NCBI RefSeq assembly: GCF_026126425.1
Contig: NZ_JAFMPW010000004.1
Location: 62,001 to 126,000, forward strand
Direction of reading: 5' to 3'
Length of the DNA: 64,000 nt
Source of the DNA: Muriicola sp. Z0-33
Lineage (GTDB): Bacteria; Bacteroidota; Bacteroidia; Flavobacteriales; Flavobacteriaceae
Position 1 is the first letter of the stretch. The number at the start of each line of letters is the position of its first letter. The notes beneath the pieces were generated by a model. The model saw nothing but the letters and a program-made list of their open reading frames with translations, was not told the DNA's origin and searched no databases. Shown here piece by piece: positions 57,574 to 63,291 of this stretch. A program made the translations under genes and the position numbers.

Positions 57574-57623
57574 GGTCGCGGGCCTGCCTGACGGCAGGCA
57601 GGTTCGAATCCCGTTTTTCGCTC
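57574..57623 (+). pseudogene. Duplicate of tRNA-Gly 3' end, split by a 20-bp palindrome
   Basis: GGTCGCGGG (57574-57582) and TTCGAATCCCGTTTTTCGCT plus C (57603-57623) reproduce the last 30 bases of tRNA-Gly exactly. Between them, in the T-arm, lies CCTGCCTGACGGCAGGCAGG (57583-57602), an eight-base inverted repeat with a four-base loop. The 5' part of the tRNA is absent, so no functional tRNA can form. It could be a recombination scar or the trace of an old integration. Confidence 0.85.
57583..57602. repeat. 20-bp palindromic insertion
   Basis: CCTGCCTG and CAGGCAGG are perfect inverted repeats around ACGG. It interrupts an otherwise exact tRNA-Gly duplicate, so it was inserted after or during the duplication. 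Confidence 0.8.
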
Positions 57624-57629
57624 AGGAGA

Positions 57630-57652
57630 ACGCTGCCTGTCGGCGTTTTTTT
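57630..57652 (+). terminator. Intrinsic terminator after the tRNA-Gly region
   Basis: ACGCTG pairs with CGGCGT around a CCTGT loop and a run of seven T follows. It should end the tRNA-Gly transcript before the tRNA-Leu gene. Confidence 0.75.
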
Positions 57653-57694
57653 ATGCACTACCGCTCCTTTGTGAATGCAATGGAGTAAAAGCGC

Positions 57695-57778
57695 GCTCGA
57701 GTGGTGGAATTGGTAGACACGTTGGACTTAAAATCCAATGGCCATTAGGCCGTGCGGGTTCAAGTCCCGCCTCGAGTA
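57695..57778 (+). tRNA. tRNA-Leu (TAA)
   Basis: The 84-base sequence has acceptor GCTCGAG with CTCGAGT, D-arm with GGTGGAATTGGTAGACAC, anticodon stem TTGGA-CTTAAAA-TCCAA with anticodon TAA, a long variable arm (TGGCCATTAGGCCGT) as in class II tRNAs, and T-arm GCGGG-TTCAAGT-CCCGC. CCA is not encoded. Its 3' end forms one end of the integrated element. Confidence 0.96.
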
Positions 57779-57782
57779 CTTA
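57766..57782. repeat. Left attachment repeat (tRNA-Leu 3' end)
   Basis: A 17-bp direct repeat overlapping the 3' end of the intact tRNA-Leu gene; the partner is at 63095-63111. The element keeps the tRNA functional. Confidence 0.88.
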
Positions 57783-57783
57783 T

Positions 57784-57816
57784 AAGCCCTGTTAATCATT
57801 TGATTTTCAGGGTTTT
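57784..57816 (+). terminator. Terminator-like hairpin just inside the left end of the element
   Basis: AAGCCCTG pairs with CAGGGTTT (one G-U pair) around a 16-base loop, followed by T. Lying six bases after tRNA-Leu, it would end the tRNA transcript after integration separated the gene from its original downstream DNA. Confidence 0.5.
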
Positions 57817-57828
57817 ATATTATAACTG

Positions 57829-57845
57829 GTAACATTATAGTAACA
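57829..57845. repeat. Inner direct repeat near left end (candidate integrase arm site)
   Basis: GTAACATTATAGTAACA is repeated exactly at 62959-62975. Each copy holds GTAAC twice, 11 bases apart. Confidence 0.75.
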
Positions 57846-57868
57846 ATAATAGACTTTCTAGGTTAATT

Positions 57869-58165
57869 TTATTTAATTTTATCAATCAGATCTTCAAATG
57901 TTATGTCCTCATATCTAATGCCATATTGAATAATTATGGCCATATCTCCCTTATTACCTATTTCATGATACATTAGTATTTTTCTATATTCAGAAGTTAA
58001 TTCATTATAAATAGGCTCTAAGCCTTCTTCATTTTTAAGTTTCATAAGTACTTTGTGAGAATCCTTATCACTTATTCTTTTCTTAATATTATTAGTGCAC
58101 CCTACTAATGATAATACAGTTATGATAATTATTAATATCCTTGGTAACCTAAATATGTTTTTCAT
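57869..58165 (-). CDS. Small lipoprotein, unknown function (element cargo)
   Basis: The 98-residue protein has a signal peptide with a lipobox (ILIIIITVLSLVGCTNN), so it should be lipid-anchored. The rest is a short charged helical segment (SHKVLMKLKNEEGLEPIYNE) and an acidic C-terminus. I recognise no family. It is the last gene of the leftward series in the element. Confidence 0.7.
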   Translation of the reverse strand: MKNIFRLPRILIIIITVLSLVGCTNNIKKRISDKDSHKVLMKLKNEEGLEPIYNELTSEYRKILMYHEIGNKGDMAIIIQYGIRYEDITFEDLIDKIK

Positions 58166-58187
58166 AGAAATTTGACTCTAAGACCTT

Positions 58188-58469
58188 CTAAAGAGAAATG
58201 TGCTCGGGGAATAACGGCTGTTCAATAAATGTATTTATCTGCTTTGATTCCATTGGCTTTCCATATGCATATTCCAAAAGTAGTTTTAGGTGCGGGAATG
58301 ATTCTCTCGCCATTGAGGCAATATGTTCAAAAGCCTTTTCTTCACTTCCAAAAACTTCCTGCAATGCATTAATCGATAGGCCTCTAATTCTGTCCTCATC
58401 AGCCTTGGGTTTTCTACCCGCATAGCCTTTTGTACTATGCCCGCCATTATTTGACCTTCCATCTGGCAT
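58188..58469 (-). CDS. Small GRKPK/YGKP protein, possibly small-terminase-like
   Basis: The 93-residue protein begins with a Gly-rich basic segment ending in a GRKPK motif (GGHSTKGYAGRKPKADE), followed by a helical part and YAYGKPMESKQ. This layout resembles small phage proteins of Bacteroidota often annotated as terminase small subunits, which choose DNA for packaging. The match is by pattern only. Alternatively it is a DNA-binding regulator. The neighbouring genes are unknowns and a replication protein, with no large terminase. Confidence 0.5.
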   Translation of the reverse strand: MPDGRSNNGGHSTKGYAGRKPKADEDRIRGLSINALQEVFGSEEKAFEHIASMARESFPHLKLLLEYAYGKPMESKQINTFIEQPLFPEHISL

Positions 58470-58587
58470 TTTAATTTTGTTTTAATTAATTAATAATAAT
58501 TAATCTTCTTTATTAAATCCCCTTTATAGAGTGGAAAAACACTAAAAATTTGAAAAAACTTGATTATTCAATTCCTTATTTTGAAAT

Positions 58588-59151
58588 TTACCAATCATCA
58601 TCGTCACTATCGGAGGTATTCTTGATAACAAATTCATTTTTAAAGAAACTATCAATTTTTTTCATCAATTGCACATTGGTTTTGCCAGTTTTAAATTTAG
58701 AGCCCTTGCCATTTAAAAACCAGGATTCTACCGGCGTATCGCCAAAAGAAAAACCATCTAATGAAGTCTTAGAAGTCATAAATAGGATTTCAAAAATTTG
58801 TATTCGGTATCTTCCCTTCTTGAAGGATATGTTGTACTTAAAATTCATTGGTAATCCAGAATCCGGCATATAAACTTCTTTCATAAATCCTAATATTGAA
58901 TTATCAGTCAACTTATGATTCGCTATATTGTTTTTGATAATCACGTTATCTAAATAAGACTTCATTAATGAATCTTTTGGTTTCTCATTTTCAACAATTA
59001 ATTCCCAGATTATTTTTCTTGAACCACTTTCGGTATGAAAATTCAGGTATTTAAGATCATCCTGACCTGTTGCATAGAAAGTGGTCATAATGAGCATAAT
59101 TATTAATGAATTGGGCATATTAAAAGTACTGTAAAAATGACTATTTTTCAT
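58588..59151 (-). CDS. Secreted protein, DUF4468-like (element cargo)
   Basis: The 187-residue protein has an N-terminal hydrophobic segment (SLIIMLIMTTFYATGQ) like a signal peptide; a start at the second Met (residue 12) would suit it. The middle has FKYNISFKKGRYRIQIFEI, which looks like the KDGRYR core of DUF4468 proteins. The C-terminus is acidic (SDSDDDDW). The function is unknown. A 119-bp AT-rich spacer separates it from the next gene. Confidence 0.6.
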   Translation of the reverse strand: MKNSHFYSTFNMPNSLIIMLIMTTFYATGQDDLKYLNFHTESGSRKIIWELIVENEKPKDSLMKSYLDNVIIKNNIANHKLTDNSILGFMKEVYMPDSGLPMNFKYNISFKKGRYRIQIFEILFMTSKTSLDGFSFGDTPVESWFLNGKGSKFKTGKTNVQLMKKIDSFFKNEFVIKNTSDSDDDDW

Positions 59152-59225
59152 ATCAATCTTTGAACTAATTACTTCCCAATTTAATAAAAATCCTTTTTAT
59201 GAGCTGGAGTCATTCACAGGAGCAA

Positions 59226-60140
59226 CTATCTATAATATTCCTTAACCTGATTAATTTTTTTATCCAACTCTTTTATTAAATCAGATTCTAAAGTAAGGCC
59301 GCCGAGATGTGCTAAGCCCTTTTTAAAGCGCTGTGCTTCCTTTTTTGTAGTGAAATTGTCCTTCCAGCCATCTACCAAAGAAACAATCTCATTTTGCCCT
59401 ATTTTGGCCACCAATGCACTTAATAGAATTTCTTTTGCTTTTTTGCAGGTAAGATTATCTACTCCTGGATTCATAACCTTATTTTTTTTTATGTTCTTAT
59501 ATTCTGAAGCCCACCTATGCACGATCTGAATATATACCTCATCACTATACAAATCCCGGGCAGTTAGACTGGCCATGTTAAATTGTTTTAATAGCCTATT
59601 TCTAAATCTTACTTCAAATCTAAGTACATTTTTTCCCATCCATGCATCAGGTATAATTTCACCATTCATTTTACCCTCCAATGCCTTGTCATAAAAAATA
59701 AGGGTTCTTAGGCCGTTTCTATAATAAAGGCTGTTTAATATTTGCTGCCTATAATAGTACCTACAAATACCAAGAAAAGGATAATAAGCAACAACTGGCT
59801 CTTGCATCACAAAGTTATGCGCAACATCCAAAGATGAGGCCCTGGCTTGCTTAATATCTATGCTGAATGTATCGCTTAACATTTCAATGCTCAACTCAAA
59901 TTCCTGCCGGGTAAGTTTTTTAAAATTGTACCCATGATAAAATTTATTAGGACTACCCTTTATAGAAAATCCCTCTTCTCCTACCGATACAAATAGGTTT
60001 TTATAGTTTCCAGTAATCCACCAGTTGCCATTAGATTTCTCTTTAAATGTAGTGTTGGATAGCAAAGCGGGTATTTTGTCCTTATACCCGCTCCCCACCA
60101 ATTCTCCTGAAGGCATCCACAATCCTACGCTATCATACAT
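59226..60140 (-). CDS. Phage/plasmid replication initiator, gene II/X-like
   Basis: The 304-residue protein resembles rolling-circle replication proteins of the phage gene II/X type: SLDVAHNFVMQEPVV near residue 100, TLIFYDKALEGK near 155, and LRFEVRFRNRLLKQF near 178. These are the family's typical core, though divergent; the metal-binding His pair is not obvious. It should nick a double-strand origin in the element. The ATG at 60140 is chosen; a TTG 21 bases upstream is the alternative. A GGACA/TGTCC palindrome lies just upstream. Confidence 0.72.
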   Translation of the reverse strand: MYDSVGLWMPSGELVGSGYKDKIPALLSNTTFKEKSNGNWWITGNYKNLFVSVGEEGFSIKGSPNKFYHGYNFKKLTRQEFELSIEMLSDTFSIDIKQARASSLDVAHNFVMQEPVVAYYPFLGICRYYYRQQILNSLYYRNGLRTLIFYDKALEGKMNGEIIPDAWMGKNVLRFEVRFRNRLLKQFNMASLTARDLYSDEVYIQIVHRWASEYKNIKKNKVMNPGVDNLTCKKAKEILLSALVAKIGQNEIVSLVDGWKDNFTTKKEAQRFKKGLAHLGGLTLESDLIKELDKKINQVKEYYR

Positions 60141-60155
60141 AACTCTGTAGGTAGT

Positions 60156-60170
60156 GGACAAGAATTGTCC
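60156..60170. promoter_or_regulatory. Palindrome upstream of the replication gene
   Basis: GGACAA-GAA-TTGTCC is a perfect inverted repeat 15 bases upstream of the rep ATG. It shares half-sites GGACA/TGTCC with the palindrome at 60995-61008. It could be an operator or part of the replication origin. Confidence 0.55.
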
Positions 60171-60196
60171 TTAGATACCACTTACTAATAGCACCT

Positions 60197-60724
60197 CTAT
60201 CCATAACTGTAGAATGTTTTAGCCCTATTTCTATGGTTTTCAATCTCAGCGTCAAAATCCCCACCCAAAATTGATTGGAGTAATTCCCCGGCAAATCCTT
60301 TCTGGTTTCTTAACACCAGAATTTCCAGTTGCGTGAAAGCATCATCTATAAGAAAGATGTATAAATCCTGTCTAAAAGAGAAAACAGGATTATTTCTACC
60401 ATCTTTTAAATAAGGTTTTCCATTGGGATTGCCATAACCGATATTGCTATTGGCATCTTCAAAATATAGACTAGAAAAATTTAAGTTCTTTCCACCTACA
60501 AGGGCAAATTCTGCCATCCTTCTTTTGTCTGCAATGACGAACTCTTTGGTGTCCATTAATGAAAGTTTAAACATCCCTTTAGGATTTATGAATGGATTTA
60601 TGCCATCATATTGACCGCTGTATTCAACACAATCATACCTGGGTACTTTTGCTCCGACTTTTATATTATTCTTGGCTTTTACCTCATCTGAAAGTAATAC
60701 AAGCCTGTAGTATGCTGTGATCAT
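60197..60724 (-). CDS. Unknown protein between the HTH gene and rep
   Basis: The 175-residue protein has no signal peptide or membrane helix. It has a beta-rich look with Tyr/Asn-rich loops (YFEDANSNIGYGNPNGKPYLKDG) and a conserved-looking Phe/Leu core (FSFRQDLYIFLIDDAF). It overlaps the HTH gene by four bases (ATGA). Its place just before rep suggests a replication partner, such as an ssDNA-binding or control protein, but no family is recognised. Confidence 0.6.
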   Translation of the reverse strand: MITAYYRLVLLSDEVKAKNNIKVGAKVPRYDCVEYSGQYDGINPFINPKGMFKLSLMDTKEFVIADKRRMAEFALVGGKNLNFSSLYFEDANSNIGYGNPNGKPYLKDGRNNPVFSFRQDLYIFLIDDAFTQLEILVLRNQKGFAGELLQSILGGDFDAEIENHRNRAKTFYSYG

Positions 60725-60966
60725 TTGGCTTTGCTTTTTGAGGTTAAAAGATAATTTGCTGCCTGTGCTTCTACATCATCAGCCGAAACGGCTTCTACTC
60801 TATTTTGCAATAAATAATCATCTAAACTTTGCTTTTTAAAGAAGATATTCTTGCCATTAGGCTTAAAGTGTGTAATTCTTTTAAAGTGTGTTAGCTTGTA
60901 TAAATGGCTCTTACTATAGCCGGTATACATTGCTGCATCACTAAGATTAAAAATTGTTTTTTCCAT
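60721..60966 (-). CDS. Excisionase-like helix-turn-helix protein
   Basis: The 81-residue protein has an HTH_17/MerR-like DNA-binding domain: FNLSDAAMYTGYSKSHLYKLTHFKR, then KPNGKNIFFKKQSLDDYLL (quoted in pieces). Such small proteins serve as excisionases or regulators in Bacteroidota elements. It is translationally coupled to the following unknown gene. A 14-bp palindrome lies about 30 bases upstream of its start. Confidence 0.85.
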   Translation of the reverse strand: MEKTIFNLSDAAMYTGYSKSHLYKLTHFKRITHFKPNGKNIFFKKQSLDDYLLQNRVEAVSADDVEAQAANYLLTSKSKAK

Positions 60967-60994
60967 CTTATTATATTTTATGGATTAATAAAAT

Positions 60995-61008
60995 GGACAG
61001 GCCTGTCC
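60995..61008. promoter_or_regulatory. 14-bp perfect palindrome upstream of the HTH gene
   Basis: GGACAGGCCTGTCC is self-complementary and lies 29-42 bases upstream of the HTH-gene start. With the rep-upstream site it gives the pattern GGACA-N4/5-TGTCC, likely an operator. Confidence 0.6.
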
Positions 61009-61066
61009 TATATGTAAATACAGGTGTAAAGAAAGAAAGGAAAAAGTAGATTATAGGGGTACTAAT

Positions 61067-61081
61067 GGGTAACGGTTACCC
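61067..61081. promoter_or_regulatory. 15-bp palindrome GGGTAAC-G-GTTACCC
   Basis: A perfect inverted repeat overlaps the stop codon of the 259-residue gene. It contains GTAAC, the same core as the repeats near both ends of the element. It could bind integrase or excisionase, or mark an origin. Confidence 0.5.
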
Positions 61082-61855
61082 TTTGCTTAGTTGCTTAGCA
61101 ATAGTTTTTTTTAAGTCCTGTAAGGCTTCAAAATATGATTCTGAATATGGAGTGCCCTTATTCTTTTTTCTGATTTTGACTCCTTTTGCATAGTTTGGAT
61201 TAATCGCTTGTCCTTTTGCAGTGAAGTATTGTGCCAATTTTCCATAAAAACCACCTTTGCTTTTATGTGCCTTACTTGTAGGCTCCTTTATAATATCAGC
61301 ATCCACCAGCAAATCAAAAAAATGTATTAAATCAGTTTGGTTTAGGTTGAAATCCAAAGGTTCTATTGTACTATTTAAAGATTGGCTCTTCTTCATTTCA
61401 ATAAGTTTTAATATCTCTTCAAAGGCAATTTTCTGTCTCAAAAACTCTACATTATTAAAAAGCAAATTGCCGTTCTCCTCATAGTAGAATACAGTTATCA
61501 AAATTTCTAATTCCTTGTAACTAAATATTCTTATTCTAGCATTTTTGAAGCTGTTCAATGCTTCTTGTTTTGAATTATACCAACTGCCTAAATCTTTGTA
61601 ATGAATACCATTATCAAAATTTCTTCCTACAAGTTCACTTAATGATTTTCTTCCTGTAGTTGTATTATCAAATTCTATTTCGTGCATCTCAAAATTTTCA
61701 AGCACACCTGCAATTTCTAAATACTTTTCTTCTAAAAAATGAGCATATATTATTTCATCCCCTGATTCAATTGTATTCTGAAAATTTTGTAAATCCTTTT
61801 TGTAATTAGATTTAAAATCTTCAAGAGTTAAATAGTACTTAAAAGGGATCTCCAT
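61076..61855 (-). CDS. Unknown element protein next to integrase (possibly RteC-like)
   Basis: The 259-residue protein is soluble and mostly helical, with Lys/Glu-rich segments. Its C-terminal part (LIHFFDLLVDADIIKE, GGFYGKLAQYFTAKGQ, PYSESYFEALQDLKKTI) loosely recalls the C-terminus of RteC-type proteins found beside integrases in Bacteroidota, but I am not sure. It starts 1 bp after the integrase gene ends, so they are cotranscribed. Confidence 0.6.
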   Translation of the reverse strand: MEIPFKYYLTLEDFKSNYKKDLQNFQNTIESGDEIIYAHFLEEKYLEIAGVLENFEMHEIEFDNTTTGRKSLSELVGRNFDNGIHYKDLGSWYNSKQEALNSFKNARIRIFSYKELEILITVFYYEENGNLLFNNVEFLRQKIAFEEILKLIEMKKSQSLNSTIEPLDFNLNQTDLIHFFDLLVDADIIKEPTSKAHKSKGGFYGKLAQYFTAKGQAINPNYAKGVKIRKKNKGTPYSESYFEALQDLKKTIAKQLSKG

Positions 61856-62908
61856 TTAGCTTAAATTTGAAGTAGCATCATCTTTGATGCTGTTTACATA
61901 GTTGAGGTATTTAATTGTATGGGCAGTGGAACTATGCCCTAAAGCATCGGCGACGGTTTTAAGGTTAGCGCCATTTGAGAGCAACCTAACGGCAAATGTA
62001 TGCCTCCCACAATAGAAAGTTATATTCTTATCAATCTTAGCTCGCCTTAACCAATTTGTAAGGTTCTTTTTAATAGCAACCTCACTAAGAAATTTGTTTT
62101 TGTGTTTTAAGTCAAAGATCAATCCTTCGGAAGGCTCCCCGGCTAAACCTAAAGCCGAAGCACTTAACTTAATGTTAATTTCACTATTAGTCTTTACCCG
62201 ATCAATTACCAAACGGTTATTTATGATATTCTTCCAGGCGAGTTTTTTAAATTCTGCATAGCCAAGTCCAGTATAGCAAGCAAACAAAAATGCCCGCTTT
62301 ACCTCATCATTGCCGCATCTAGTTTTTTTCAATATGGCAATTTCATCTTCCGTCAATACTTGTTTTGTTAATGTAGCTTCTGCCTTCTTGTTATTACTTT
62401 CCCACCTTACATTTTTGTAAATGCCTTCTTTTATATAGCCTTCTTTTTGGGCATGAATAAGTACCTTCTTAAACCGCTTCCAATAGCTGTATGGGGTTTC
62501 TCCATTCAATCCTGCTTCATGAAGTAGATAATGCCTAAATTTTTCAATATGGAGTTGGTTAAGGCTGCTAATTGCCAGTTTAGGCTTCTGAAGATATTGC
62601 CGGAATTTATTAAGGGCATTTTTAATACTCCTTACATCTTTTTGTTTGTAGTTATCAATATAATTATCAAAGTACTGTGCTACGGTAATTTTCTTTTTAT
62701 GCTTAGGTACAAAATGAGTTCCTTCACTTTCAATTTCTAATGCCCTTTGCGCTCTTATTGTTTCAGCTAACGCCTTCTTTTGGATTCTATCATCACCTTT
62801 TTCTACAGAATGCAGCCATTCATAACTTCTATTACCATTGTGGTAAATATCCAGATAATATCTTTTACCACCTTTAGAAAGGCTTCTTTCTCTTAATTTT
62901 ACACCCAT
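61856..62908 (-). CDS. Tyrosine recombinase (site-specific integrase)
   Basis: The 350-residue protein has an arm-binding N-domain, a SAM-like core-binding domain at about 75-165, and a catalytic domain. Catalytic residues: Lys239 in VKTNS, Arg302 and His303 in CGRHTFAV, His325 in LGHSS, and Tyr334 in IKYLNYV. The first catalytic Arg is replaced: the usual TGLR is TGLG (Gly216), as in the Bacteroides IntDOT type where Ser takes this place. It lies 187 bp from the right attachment repeat, as expected for the enzyme that inserts this element into tRNA-Leu. Confidence 0.93.
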   Translation of the reverse strand: MGVKLRERSLSKGGKRYYLDIYHNGNRSYEWLHSVEKGDDRIQKKALAETIRAQRALEIESEGTHFVPKHKKKITVAQYFDNYIDNYKQKDVRSIKNALNKFRQYLQKPKLAISSLNQLHIEKFRHYLLHEAGLNGETPYSYWKRFKKVLIHAQKEGYIKEGIYKNVRWESNNKKAEATLTKQVLTEDEIAILKKTRCGNDEVKRAFLFACYTGLGYAEFKKLAWKNIINNRLVIDRVKTNSEINIKLSASALGLAGEPSEGLIFDLKHKNKFLSEVAIKKNLTNWLRRAKIDKNITFYCGRHTFAVRLLSNGANLKTVADALGHSSTAHTIKYLNYVNSIKDDATSNLS

Positions 62909-62958
62909 AAATATTTCCCTTGTTATAATACCGCTATAAATAGACTACTTAAAAGCCA

Positions 62959-62986
62959 GTAACATTATAGTAACAGTATTAGTAAC
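62959..62986. repeat. Inner repeat near right end with three GTAAC copies
   Basis: GTAACATTATAGTAACA (62959-62975) copies the left inner repeat exactly, and a third GTAAC lies at 62982. Spacing of 11 and 12 bases suits integrase arm-type sites. It lies between the integrase gene and the right attachment repeat. Confidence 0.75.
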
Positions 62987-63094
62987 AAATATAAGAAAAT
63001 AAAAGAAATGAAAGATGAGGTTTTGAAGTCTTAACTATTTGATTATCTTTAACTTTAGATAACATTTTATTTCCTTTGTTATCAAGGTTTTGTA

Positions 63095-63111
63095 CCCGCC
63101 TCGAGTACTTA
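63095..63111. repeat. Right attachment repeat (copy of tRNA-Leu 3' end)
   Basis: CCCGCCTCGAGTACTTA repeats the tRNA-Leu end at 57766-57782. Only the 3' 13 bases of the tRNA are present here, so it is no gene. The next 180 bases to the LRR gene show nothing I recognise. Confidence 0.88.
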
Positions 63112-63291
63112 AGCCATACATATCTTATTGATTTATAGGGCTTTATTATTAGCAATGCTAAATTCTTCCCGACATTTTAGCAATTAAAATGAATGGTCAT
63201 CAAGGCAACGGTTTCAGTTTTCTTAAATACTGTACTTTGTCCTAAGAATGCTAATCAGCAAATAGTAAACCATTAAGTTCCATTATTAAGT

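Larger units (their letters stand above)
57766..63111. mobile_element. Integrated element of about 5.3 kb in the tRNA-Leu gene
   Basis: The sequence CCCGCCTCGAGTACTTA, the 3' end of tRNA-Leu plus four bases, occurs at 57766-57782 and again at 63095-63111, 5,329 bp apart. A tyrosine integrase gene lies at the right end and reads inwards. Between the repeats are eight genes, all leftward, and the DNA is visibly more AT-rich than the chromosome to its left. Cargo includes an excisionase-like HTH protein and a gene II/X-type replication initiator. No relaxase, capsid or conjugation gene is present. It is a small replicating mobile island of unassigned type. Confidence 0.88.

Noticed and set aside
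57869-62908. Integrated filamentous (inovirus-like) phage
   Set aside because: The Rep type would fit, but there is no Zot-like ATPase and no small hydrophobic coat-protein gene.
57869-62908. Conjugative or classic mobilisable transposon
   Set aside because: No relaxase, coupling protein or tra gene is visible in the element.
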